Part shown: piece by piece, positions 1-6,130 of the stretch
Numbering within the stretch: the first letter of the stretch is position 1
How the letters are laid out: each line of letters opens with the position of its first letter
From: JBBDSH01 sp040905045
Lineage (GTDB): Bacteria; Pseudomonadota; Gammaproteobacteria; Eutrophobiales; Eutrophobiaceae
DNA: 12,692 bases
Direction: 5' to 3'
NCBI GenBank assembly: GCA_040905045.1
Contig: JBBDSH010000006.1
Span: 1 to 12,692, forward strand
Notes under the pieces: generated by a model
Seen by the model: only the letters and a program-made list of their open reading frames with translations
Database searches by the model: none
Told to the model about the DNA's origin: nothing
Position numbers and translations under genes: made by a program

Positions 1-125
1 TCGATGCGCAGGACATGTTCCCCGCCGTGATGTCGGGCATAAAGCCATGAAAACAACGCCGTACGGATACCGCCGATATGCAGATAACCGGTCGGACTGG
101 GAGCGAAGCGGGTGCGGACGGACAT
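1..125 (-). CDS. gltX: Glutamate-tRNA ligase, N-terminal fragment (cut by window edge)
   Basis: Seen: the minus strand from the ATG at 125 reads MSVRTRFAPSPTGYLHIGG and then a class I synthetase N-terminus (IRTALFSWLYARHHGGEHVLRI); 41 codons plus two bases are visible before the window ends. RFAPSPTGYLHIGG is the HIGH-type ATP-binding signature of glutamyl/glutaminyl-tRNA synthetases. Known: the enzyme charges tRNA-Glu with glutamate in the cytoplasm (or tRNA-Gln as well in organisms without GlnRS). The start is fixed by the family's usual Met-x-V-R-T-R-F beginning. Oddity: no Shine-Dalgarno sequence precedes the ATG; a heptanucleotide repeat array runs directly into it. The gene lies 87 nt downstream of tRNA-Val on the same strand, so read-through co-transcription is possible; E. 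coli gltX also neighbours tRNA-Val genes. GltX versus a truncated GluQ-like paralogue cannot be separated from 41 residues alone, but the start fits full-length GltX best. Confidence 0.93.
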   Translation of the reverse strand, partial: MSVRTRFAPSPTGYLHIGGIRTALFSWLYARHHGGEHVLRI

Positions 126-179
126 TGATTCGTGGCTCGTGGCTCGGGATTCGTGGTTCGTGGCTCGTGATTCGCCATT
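124..179. repeat. Heptanucleotide repeat array between gltX and tRNA-Val (plus strand CGTGGCT type)
   Basis: Seven consecutive 7-nt units from 131 to 179 (CGTGGCT, CGTGGCT, CGGGATT, CGTGGTT, CGTGGCT, CGTGATT, CGCCATT), with a further degenerate unit (ATTGATT, 124-130) overlapping the gltX start codon. In the gltX sense direction the array reads AGCCACG and ends at the ATG. It is one of six related arrays in the window. Confidence 0.85.
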
Positions 180-212
180 GAATACAGTCGCGAAATGCGA
201 ATCATAGTGATC

Positions 213-287
213 TGGTGGGCGATGCTGGGATTGAACCAGCGACCCCTGCCGTGTGAAGGCAGTGCTCTCCCGCTGAGCTAATCGCCC
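213..287 (-). tRNA. tRNA-Val, anticodon CAC
   Basis: Seen on the minus strand: acceptor arm GGGCGAT (287-281) pairing with ATCGCCC (223-217), D arm TAGCTCAG...GAGC, anticodon stem CTGCC/GGCAG around the loop TTCACAC, T arm with GGTTCAATCCC, discriminator A (216) and an encoded CCA end (215-213). The anticodon is CAC at 255-253, reading the valine codon GTG. The body resembles the gammaproteobacterial tRNA-Val(UAC) type with a C at position 34. It has its own promoter upstream and lies upstream of gltX on the same strand. Confidence 0.96.
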
Positions 288-313
288 TTGCTGCTACGGA
301 AACAGCGCGTCAT

Positions 314-342
314 AAAATACAAGTTATTGATATTATTCACAA
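314..342 (-). promoter_or_regulatory. Sigma70-type promoter for tRNA-Val
   Basis: Minus strand: -35 TTGTGA (342-337), 17-nt spacer, -10 TATTTT (319-314), followed by a GC-rich discriminator (GACGCGC, about 312-306). The predicted start is near 306, about 20 nt before the mature tRNA end. A GC-rich discriminator is typical of stringently controlled stable-RNA promoters; that regulation is inferred. Confidence 0.65.
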
Positions 343-370
343 GTTCTTTTTAGCTTTGGACAAACAATCG

Positions 371-412
371 AGAACCGCTAACTACGAGCCACGAACCACG
401 AGCCACAAGTCA
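371..412. repeat. Heptanucleotide repeat array at the nitroreductase stop codon (AGCCACG type)
   Basis: Core units CGAGCCA, CGAACCA, CGAGCCA occupy 385-405, with weaker units in the same 7-nt phase on both sides (from 371). The last unit, CAAGTCA (406-412), contains the nitroreductase stop codon (TGA on the minus strand at 412-410). In the gene's sense direction the array reads TGACTTGTGGCTCGTGG. Confidence 0.8.
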
Positions 413-988
413 TGGCAATTCCGTGCAAATCTCCTCAATACCACGCCGTTTCTGTGCCGGCGGGTTATCGGCCGGGTAACCACACCAGAAAAGACCCATT
501 ACAATCTCGCGTTGCATATCGATATCCAGAAGGCGGTAGAAACCTTCATCACGAATGACCTGGCCGCTGGTCCATTTGACACCGACACCCGCCTGCCAGA
601 GGTACAAACTCAGGTTCTGTACGGCACAGGCACAGGCGGCGTAATCCTCCTGTTGCCGTACCGGCTTATCCGGCGACAACCGGCAGGTCAGGACGAACCA
701 GGAAGGGATCGCATCCAGTCGGGACCGTACTGCCTGACGGGCCTTTTCATCCCTCTCCCCGGCCTTCAATGCCGCGATCAGGCCTCGGACCTGCTCGACG
801 GATTCCTCGCCCAGCAGGTAGAAATGCCAGGGTTCGGTCAACTTATGGTTCGGCGCCCAACGGGCCACTTCCACCGCATCCAGTAATAGCTCCCTGGGGA
901 CCGGTTCGGGCCGGAAAAAATTGACAGTCCGGCGGGATTTCAACATCCCGCCGAACTGTTCAGGCGTCACAGGAGGTTCGCCGGACAT
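410..988 (-). CDS. Nitroreductase family protein (YdjA-like, FMN-dependent)
   Basis: 192 aa. Family members are cytoplasmic FMN flavoproteins that use NAD(P)H to reduce nitro compounds, quinones or unknown physiological acceptors. Seen: an N-terminal S-R-R-T motif (residues 18-21) and PNHKLTEPWHF (46-56), both typical FMN-contact regions; GVGVKWTSG (134-142) and the C-terminal GLFWCGYPAD (165-174), the usual G-Y-P flavin-binding end. The length is normal for the compact YdjA-type subgroup. The ATG at 988 has no clear Shine-Dalgarno; Met15 (codon 946-944) is an alternative start, but residues 1-14 resemble the usual lead-in to the RRT motif, so the longer form is kept. The gene begins only 37 nt after the yceI stop on the same strand, so it is probably co-transcribed with it. 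The true substrate cannot be inferred. The stop codon is embedded in a heptanucleotide repeat. Confidence 0.88.
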   Translation of the reverse strand: MSGEPPVTPEQFGGMLKSRRTVNFFRPEPVPRELLLDAVEVARWAPNHKLTEPWHFYLLGEESVEQVRGLIAALKAGERDEKARQAVRSRLDAIPSWFVLTCRLSPDKPVRQQEDYAACACAVQNLSLYLWQAGVGVKWTSGQVIRDEGFYRLLDIDMQREIVMGLFWCGYPADNPPAQKRRGIEEICTELP

Positions 989-1025
989 TGCCGTCGTCTT
1001 AGTAGCTCGACACAGAAATTATGAA

Positions 1026-1610
1026 CTATTGACGGATCCCTTCCACGTTGAACTCGAGCTCCACGGTATTGGAAGTGGGCCCGAGGTTCCGAGGACTGCC
1101 GTATTCCATACGATTAATGCTGGTCGTGGCCCGGAAGCCGGCGCGATAGCCACCCCAGGGATCATTGCCCTCGCCAATGCGTTCCACATCCAGTTCCACT
1201 TCTTTGCTGACGCCTCTGAGTGTGAGAATACCCGTCATCGTGCCCCTGTCGGCGTCACCGGTGTAACCGCTGCTTTTAAAGGTAATCTCGGGGAATTCCT
1301 TGACTCTCAGAAAATCATCGCCGCGCAAGTGCTTGTCGCGCTCGGCCCAGTTCGAATCGACGCTGTCGGCCTGTATGGTGATATTCACAGAAGACGCCCC
1401 GGGATTATCTTTATCCCACTTGAAGGAGCCGGAGAAGGTATTAAAACGCCCTTTCAGCATACTGAAGCCCAGATGCGAAGCCTGGAACTCAATAAAAGTG
1501 TGTGCCGGATCCATTTCGTATTCAGCCGCAAAAGCAGCAGTGGTTCCTGTAACGGATAACGCCAGTATGCCGAGTGCCAGGAATGTCTTATACAACCGTT
1601 TGAAAACCAT
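1026..1610 (-). CDS. YceI family periplasmic protein
   Basis: 194 aa. YceI proteins are small lipocalin-like beta-barrels in the periplasm that bind polyisoprenoids or related lipids; their physiological role is not settled. Seen: an n-region with lysines/arginine (residues 2-8), hydrophobic core (9-22) and an A-F-A signal-peptidase site (cleavage near residue 28-29). The mature part begins EYEMDPAHTFIEFQASHLGFS, the standard YceI opening, followed by LKGRFNTFSGSF (52-63), the repulsed D-S-V-D-S-N (82-87), RDKHLRGDDFLRVKEFPEITF (91-111), GILTLRGVSKEVEL (127-140) and the C-terminal TSINRMEYG (163-171). The start is supported by AAAGGAG about 8 nt upstream. A promoter and a hairpin leader precede it; the nitroreductase gene follows after 37 nt, suggesting a two-gene operon. 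Confidence 0.95.
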   Translation of the reverse strand: MVFKRLYKTFLALGILALSVTGTTAAFAAEYEMDPAHTFIEFQASHLGFSMLKGRFNTFSGSFKWDKDNPGASSVNITIQADSVDSNWAERDKHLRGDDFLRVKEFPEITFKSSGYTGDADRGTMTGILTLRGVSKEVELDVERIGEGNDPWGGYRAGFRATTSINRMEYGSPRNLGPTSNTVELEFNVEGIRQ

Positions 1611-1637
1611 TGTTATGTCTCCTTTTTCTATGCAGGT

Positions 1638-1680
1638 TTAACGTTAACGACCTTGCCAAACAACCATTTAAGGCAGGTCG
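1638..1680 (-). promoter_or_regulatory. Structured leader of yceI: palindrome plus hairpin
   Basis: Within the predicted 5' leader there are two symmetric elements. TTAACGTTAA (1638-1647) is a perfect 10-nt palindrome. Next to it, CGACCTTGCC (1648-1657) and GGCAGGTCG (1672-1680) form a 9-bp stem with a single bulge and a 14-nt loop. Both lie between the predicted transcription start (about 1697) and the ribosome-binding site (about 1618-1624). Role unknown: operator or RNA stability/attenuation element. Confidence 0.45.
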
Positions 1681-1703
1681 GAACTTGATTGGACCCGTTT
1701 CGC

Positions 1704-1732
1704 ATACTAGAGTGCCCCGTGATTGCCGTCAA
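1704..1732 (-). promoter_or_regulatory. Sigma70-type promoter for yceI-nitroreductase
   Basis: Minus strand: -35 TTGACG (1732-1727), exactly 17 nt, then -10 TAGTAT (1709-1704); 5/6 match at each box. The start would fall near 1697, giving a leader of about 87 nt. It lies in the gap between the MFS gene stop (1764) and yceI. Confidence 0.65.
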
Positions 1733-1763
1733 TTCACCCCCTCCGCCTCCGTTGCGGCAACAA

Positions 1764-2945
1764 TCAACGGTGCCGCGTCCGCTTTTCCAGGGTTTCCTGG
1801 ACATGAAAAAGCAATACAAACATACCGATCAATCCAATTCCCGCCACGGAAAAAGTGGCAACCGCGAGACCACCGGCATGAGAGAGCACACCGATCAGCA
1901 AGGGTCCCCCGGCCAGTCCCAGATCACTGAGCAAGCGCCAGACACCGAGGAATTCACCGCGACGACCCGGCGGTGACAAATCCGAGCCCAGTGTCATCAC
2001 CACGCCTGTTCCGAGTCCATTTGCCACGCCGGCCAGCAGCGCTACCAGCAACAAACCGGTAAAACCTTGCGCCAGAGGCAGGAGCACCAGGGACAGCGCC
2101 AACAGGCCGGCGCACGGGACGGCCGCCCATTTACGGCCGCGCCGATCCATGAGCAGCCCGGCCGGGTAAAACAGGGCCAGGTCGATAGCCATGGAAAGGG
2201 AAAAAATCAGGCCTATGGCGGCGGCATCGATGCCCAGGGCCGCGCCGTACAACGGGATCAGTAATTGTCTCGCCGCCCGAAGCAGGGTAATCGCCAGTGC
2301 GCTGCTGCCGGCGGTTGCCAGCGTCCGCCTGTGCGAGACGATCACTCCGACAAGCCGGTCGAGGTGCGGCGTCCCCTCGCTGGCACCGGCAGGCACATTT
2401 CTGGCAAACAAGGCGATGAAAAGCATGGCGCCCAACGTCAGTGCACCGACCACGAAAAAGGCCGCCGCAAAACTGAAATATTTGGCCGTTAACCCGGCCA
2501 GTAACGGCCCGATTATGGCTCCTGCGCGCATGGCGCCGGCCAGAGCGGCAATCACCCGCCCGCGAATCGTACTTTCGCAGGTATCCGTTACATAGGATAA
2601 CCGCGCCGTCAACCAGGCGCCGACGCCGATACCATAGAGCAGCGTAATCAGTACCAGACCGTACCAGTCCACGACAAAGGCAAACGCCAGTGTGGTGACC
2701 AGGACACAGGAAAGCGCGGCCAGCATGGCCTTCTTGTCGCCAAAGCGGGTCGCCAGCATACCGGCGGGGATGTCGATCAACATCATGCCCACGCCGCGCA
2801 TGCCGACAATGGCGGCGGCGGAACCGGCACTGCCTTCCAGTTCCAGCACATACAGCGGCAGAAGCAGCATCAGCCCCTGATGACCGACCGCCAGGAGGAC
2901 GGAAGGAATCAATAACGAGAATAAAAGCGAACGACTCTTGTCCAT
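1764..2945 (-). CDS. Major facilitator superfamily transporter
   Basis: 393 aa, consistent with a 12-helix MFS permease in the inner membrane. Seen: many hydrophobic segments spread over the full length; the cytoplasmic loop motif between helices 2 and 3, PAGMLATRFGDKKAM (60-74), and its counterpart in the second half, YPAGLLMDRRGRKWA (260-274), which are the two copies of MFS motif A. GLGTGVVMTLGSDLSPPGRRGEFLGVWRLLSDLG (310-343) matches the conserved second-half loop of drug/metabolite efflux members. It is most like multidrug or small-molecule efflux MFS proteins, but the substrate cannot be read from sequence. The ATG at 2945 has only a weak ribosome-binding site. It is divergent from the DsbD-type gene across 641 nt, and is followed by the yceI promoter. 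Confidence 0.9.
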   Translation of the reverse strand: MDKSRSLLFSLLIPSVLLAVGHQGLMLLLPLYVLELEGSAGSAAAIVGMRGVGMMLIDIPAGMLATRFGDKKAMLAALSCVLVTTLAFAFVVDWYGLVLITLLYGIGVGAWLTARLSYVTDTCESTIRGRVIAALAGAMRAGAIIGPLLAGLTAKYFSFAAAFFVVGALTLGAMLFIALFARNVPAGASEGTPHLDRLVGVIVSHRRTLATAGSSALAITLLRAARQLLIPLYGAALGIDAAAIGLIFSLSMAIDLALFYPAGLLMDRRGRKWAAVPCAGLLALSLVLLPLAQGFTGLLLVALLAGVANGLGTGVVMTLGSDLSPPGRRGEFLGVWRLLSDLGLAGGPLLIGVLSHAGGLAVATFSVAGIGLIGMFVLLFHVQETLEKRTRHR

Positions 2946-3586
2946 ATTGTTATGTTTTTAATACAGGGAACTTTTTTATCGACAGAGTACCGAATCAACA
3001 GGGTAAATAACACTTATCAAGAGGATTATAAGTATCCCGATATGCCTCTGCGGGACCGTCGGGCATACAGAGTCTGCCCCGACATGTTTCCTGACTCTTC
3101 GCAATTGTTGCCCGTTACTCATCGTTTTCCGCCTTGTTGGATACCGGCTCTCGCATACCGCGCTCGGCCGGTATGACGGCAACTGGAACCGATCTGCCGG
3201 GAACGCGCTACGGGTGCCCGGCACACCCCGGAGCCGTCATGCCGGAGATGCGCTATGCGGGGCCCGGTACCCCGATACCGTCCTGCCGGGGACGCGCTGT
3301 GCGGGCGCCCGGCACACCCCGGAGACGTCATGCCGGAGGCGCGCTGTCCAGCGCCATCCGGCATCCATTCATTTGTGTAGAAGACAAAACTTGACCCGGG
3401 GAACATATTCACAGCGTTTCCACGGAGGAATGTCGGGATACTTCCGGTCCCATTTCCATAGAGGCAAACAATTCGCGCAACTGGCAAGCTGAAGAAAAAT
3501 ATTGTTAAATAATGACTTATGGATAGCCGGCACGGTAACACCGGCCATCCGCCGAAACTCACTCTGATCCTCCTGGAAAGCCATAC
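2946..3586. other. Divergent intergenic region with GC-rich repeats (no gene seen)
   Basis: 641 nt between the MFS gene and the DsbD-type gene. It is AT-rich at both ends and GC-rich in the middle (about 3125-3360). On the minus strand a perfect -10 hexamer TATAAT (3030-3025) lies about 75 nt before the MFS start, but no acceptable -35 is found. A perfect 8-bp stem ATACCGGC/GCCGGTAT (3141-3148 and 3167-3174) precedes the tandem repeats. Open frames here follow the repeats and have no coding signature. Confidence 0.6.
3196..3350. repeat. Imperfect ~45-nt GC-rich tandem repeat, about 3.4 copies
   Basis: Units start at 3196, 3241, 3285 and 3332 (last one partial). Each begins GCCGG(G/A)GA followed by GCGCT, passes through GCCCGGCACACCCCGGA, and ends CGTCAT or a variant. 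Units one and three are closest; unit two is more diverged (GCCCGGTACCCCGATA). The CGTCATGCCGG junction resembles a widespread family of bacterial intergenic palindromes. Confidence 0.75.
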
Positions 3587-5734
3587 ATGAGCCGGTCCCT
3601 TTTCGCTCGACAAGCCTGTCTCCGCTTCATGCTGCGAACCGGCCTGTTGTTCCTGACTTTTCTTTCACTGCCGGTACAGGCCGACACGGAATCGACCCCG
3701 GACGATACTCATACCGCACCCCACATTGAGGTGTCCCTGGTCAGTGAAGTTGAAACCATCGCAGCGGGAACGCCTTTCCAGATTGCCGTTCGGCTGGTGC
3801 CGGAACAGGGCTGGCACACCTACTGGCGTAACTCCGGCGATTCCGGACTGGCCACACGCATTGACTGGACGCTGCCGGAAGGGAGCGAAGCCGGCCCCAT
3901 CCAGTGGCCGTATCCGGAACGGATCGATTATCAGGGCCTGATTAACTACGGTTATCACGGCGAAACCCTGTTACTGACACGCATTACGCCACCACAGGAC
4001 ATTAATCCCGGAGATGCCTTTCCAATCCGGGCTGACGTACACTGGCTCATCTGCAAGGACGTCTGCATTCCCGGCAGCGGCAGCGTCGCCACTACCCTGA
4101 AAATCGCCTCGGACCCGCCGCAGCCCGGCCCCTGGGCGGATCGTTTCGCCGCAGCCCGCGCCCGCCTGCCGCAGAGTACCGATATCGATACGGCAAATTT
4201 TTATCTGGATGAAAACCTGGTGGTGGAAGTCACCGGCGCCGACTTCTCTATTAACGCCGGAGACAAAATACAGTTCTTTCCCATCGATCCGGATCTGGTC
4301 GTCAATGCTGTAGAACCCCGGATTCAATACCGGGACGGCCGGCTGCTGATACGGACTTCCGGCAATCCGGATTACACCGGGCCGGTCCCGGAACAACTCA
4401 ATGGATTGCTGGTTATTGATGACGGCAAGAATCCGCGTGCCCTCCGCTTCACCGCCTCGGCCGGCACCTCGCCCATCGATTTTCCCGCACAGCGTATCGG
4501 ACAAAGGGGCGGCGGCTTCCTGTTCATCCTGCTGCTGGCCTTTACCGGCGGTATTCTTCTGAATCTCATGCCCTGCGTCTTTCCGGTACTGTCCATCAAG
4601 ATACTCAGTCTCATAAAAAGCGGAACCCATGATCGTCTGCAACGTAAACTGCACGGACTTGCCTATACAAGCGGTATCCTGGCCAGCATCCTGGTCTTCG
4701 CCGGCGTATTACTGGGATTTCGCGCGGCGGGCGAAGCCGTGGGCTGGGGTTTCCAGTTACAGTCGCCTCTGTTTGTTGCGATCCTGATTTATATCCTTTT
4801 CATTATGGCCCTGGCGTTGTCGGGGTTTGTCGATATCGGCACCTCCCTGACCCGTGCCGGCAATCTCCTGGACAAACGACAAGGGCTCACCGGCTCCTTC
4901 CTGAACGGCACCCTTGCCACCATTGTGGCCACGCCCTGCACGGTGCCGTTCATGGCCACCGCCGTGGGCTTCGCCCTGACCCAGGGTATCCCCGCGGCCC
5001 TGACGGTATTTGCGGTTCTGGGGCTGGGGCTGGCCAGCCCGTTCCTGCTGCTGGCCTTCATGCCGGCACTGGCCGAACGCCTGCCGAAACCGGGGCATTG
5101 GATGGTAACCCTGAAACAATTCCTCGCTTTTCCCCTGTATTTCACGGTGATCTGGCTGGTCTGGGTACTGGACCGCCTGACCGGCAGCGACACCATCGCG
5201 CTCGTGCTTGCCGGTCTGGTGTTCATTGTACTGGCCCTGTGGCTGTGGCACCTGGGTTCGCGCAGCCGGCGCCCGTCTCTGATCCGCGGTCCCGCGCTGC
5301 TCGCCGTCATTACCGCCCTGATATTACTGCCCGGCGTAGTCATGGAAGCCGGGGACAGGGAAAAACAGCGGCAGAGCGCGTCTGAAAAATACGGTTTTAC
5401 GACGGCACCCTATTCCGAATCCGACCTGCGGGAAGCGCTGGCCGAGCAACGCCCCGTCTTTGTCAATATCAACGCCGACTGGTGCATTACCTGCAAGGTC
5501 AACGAACAGGTCGCCCTGAAAGACAGCCGCGTCCACAAGGCATTCAGTAAGCATAATGTTCTTTACATGGAAGGAGACTGGACCGACGGCGACGAAACCC
5601 TGACACGGCTGTTGAATCGCTTCGAGCGCAGCGGCGTGCCACTTTATCTCCTCTACCGGCCCGGCGAATCCAAACCCCGGATTCTGCCGCAATTACTGAC
5701 ACCGGCAACTGTGATCAGCGCTCTGGAAGGATAA
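3587..5734 (+). CDS. DsbD/ScsB-type membrane protein-disulfide reductase
   Basis: 715 aa. DsbD-family proteins carry electrons from cytoplasmic thioredoxin across the inner membrane to periplasmic oxidoreductases. Seen in order: a signal peptide (hydrophobic 16-29, cleavage near VQA-D, 30-33); an N-terminal periplasmic immunoglobulin-like domain with the redox pair C-K-D-V-C (C156, C160) in HWLICKDVCIPGSG; a membrane domain (about 310-585) with the paired cysteines in LLNLMPCVFPVLSIK (C330) and VATPCTVPFMATAVG (C451); and a C-terminal thioredoxin-fold domain with NADWCITCKVNE (C633, C636). All three cysteine pairs are present, so it should be functional. The N-terminal domain is longer than in E. 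coli DsbD and resembles the ScsB subgroup. The usual scsC/scsD partners are not adjacent, so its periplasmic client is unknown. GGAAAG six nt before the ATG is the likely ribosome-binding site. REP-like palindromes follow the stop. Confidence 0.94.
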   Translation: MSRSLFARQACLRFMLRTGLLFLTFLSLPVQADTESTPDDTHTAPHIEVSLVSEVETIAAGTPFQIAVRLVPEQGWHTYWRNSGDSGLATRIDWTLPEGSEAGPIQWPYPERIDYQGLINYGYHGETLLLTRITPPQDINPGDAFPIRADVHWLICKDVCIPGSGSVATTLKIASDPPQPGPWADRFAAARARLPQSTDIDTANFYLDENLVVEVTGADFSINAGDKIQFFPIDPDLVVNAVEPRIQYRDGRLLIRTSGNPDYTGPVPEQLNGLLVIDDGKNPRALRFTASAGTSPIDFPAQRIGQRGGGFLFILLLAFTGGILLNLMPCVFPVLSIKILSLIKSGTHDRLQRKLHGLAYTSGILASILVFAGVLLGFRAAGEAVGWGFQLQSPLFVAILIYILFIMALALSGFVDIGTSLTRAGNLLDKRQGLTGSFLNGTLATIVATPCTVPFMATAVGFALTQGIPAALTVFAVLGLGLASPFLLLAFMPALAERLPKPGHWMVTLKQFLAFPLYFTVIWLVWVLDRLTGSDTIALVLAGLVFIVLALWLWHLGSRSRRPSLIRGPALLAVITALILLPGVVMEAGDREKQRQSASEKYGFTTAPYSESDLREALAEQRPVFVNINADWCITCKVNEQVALKDSRVHKAFSKHNVLYMEGDWTDGDETLTRLLNRFERSGVPLYLLYRPGESKPRILPQLLTPATVISALEG

Positions 5735-6078
5735 CCGGCATATTCAGCCAGGGAACTTCCTTGTAGAAACCCTCCCGGATTCCGCTACGCTTCATCCGGG
5801 CTACGAGCCTGTGCTGGACACTGATCCAGTAACTGTTCGCGGCCAGGTGGCCGTTGCATCCTTCGCTCCGTAAAAGGTGCATCCATGCACCACTTCCCCT
5901 ACAAGCAGGGCCTGACTCCAGCATAAAACGGAGCTTGCGGGAGGCGCGACCATGGGACCAAGCAGCCAGCCATTCGCGCCGAAGGCGGCGCTCCTACAAG
6001 CAGGGTTTTACCACGGAATGAAACGGAGCTTGTGGGAGGCCCGACCCCGGGCCGAATGTTTTTACAGTTGTTTACCTC
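5735..6078. repeat. Cluster of REP-like palindromic repeats between dsbD-type gene and ABC exporter
   Basis: No gene is seen. CCCGGAT (5774-5780) pairs with ATCCGGG (5794-5800) around a 13-nt loop; this belongs to a common intergenic repeat family. Further units: TTCGCGGCCAGGTGGCCG (from about 5836) ending in CTACAAGCAGGG (to about 5910); GGAGCTTGCGGGAGGCGCGACC (5930-5951); TTCGCGCCGAAGGCGGCGCT (5973-5992) with CCTACAAGCAGGG after it; GGAGCTTGTGGGAGGCCCGA (from about 6026). Alternating orientations form a BIME-like mosaic. Short open frames on either strand here are translations of the repeat. Confidence 0.75.
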
Positions 6079-6109
6079 CGAGCCACGAGCCACGAGCCAC
6101 GAGCCACGC
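6079..6109. repeat. Heptanucleotide repeat array upstream of the ABC exporter (AGCCACG type)
   Basis: Four perfect tandem copies of CGAGCCA (6079-6106) followed by CGC, ending 22 nt before the ATG of the ABC transporter. The orientation in the gene's sense is the same as in the array upstream of gltX. Confidence 0.9.
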
Positions 6110-6130
6110 AATAAAGTGTAAACTATCACC

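Noticed and set aside
124..179. Possible CRISPR-like array in the heptad repeats
   Set aside because: Units are 7 nt in direct tandem with no spacers and no cas genes nearby.
1749..1770. CCGTTG/CAACGG inverted repeat at the MFS stop as a terminator
   Set aside because: Only 6 bp with a 10-nt loop, overlapping the stop codon, and not followed by a U-tract on the minus strand.
3391..3420. TTGACC as a -35 box for the DsbD-type gene
   Set aside because: No acceptable -10 lies 16-18 nt downstream (GCGTTT at 17 nt).
3119..3613. 164-codon minus-strand frame and several shorter frames in the divergent region
   Set aside because: They run through the GC-rich tandem repeats, give Arg/Gly/Pro-rich low-complexity translations, and one overlaps the start of the DsbD-type gene.
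5715..5924. 69-codon minus-strand frame after the DsbD-type gene
   Set aside because: It includes MKRSGIREGF, the typical translation of a widespread intergenic palindrome, so it is repeat, not gene.
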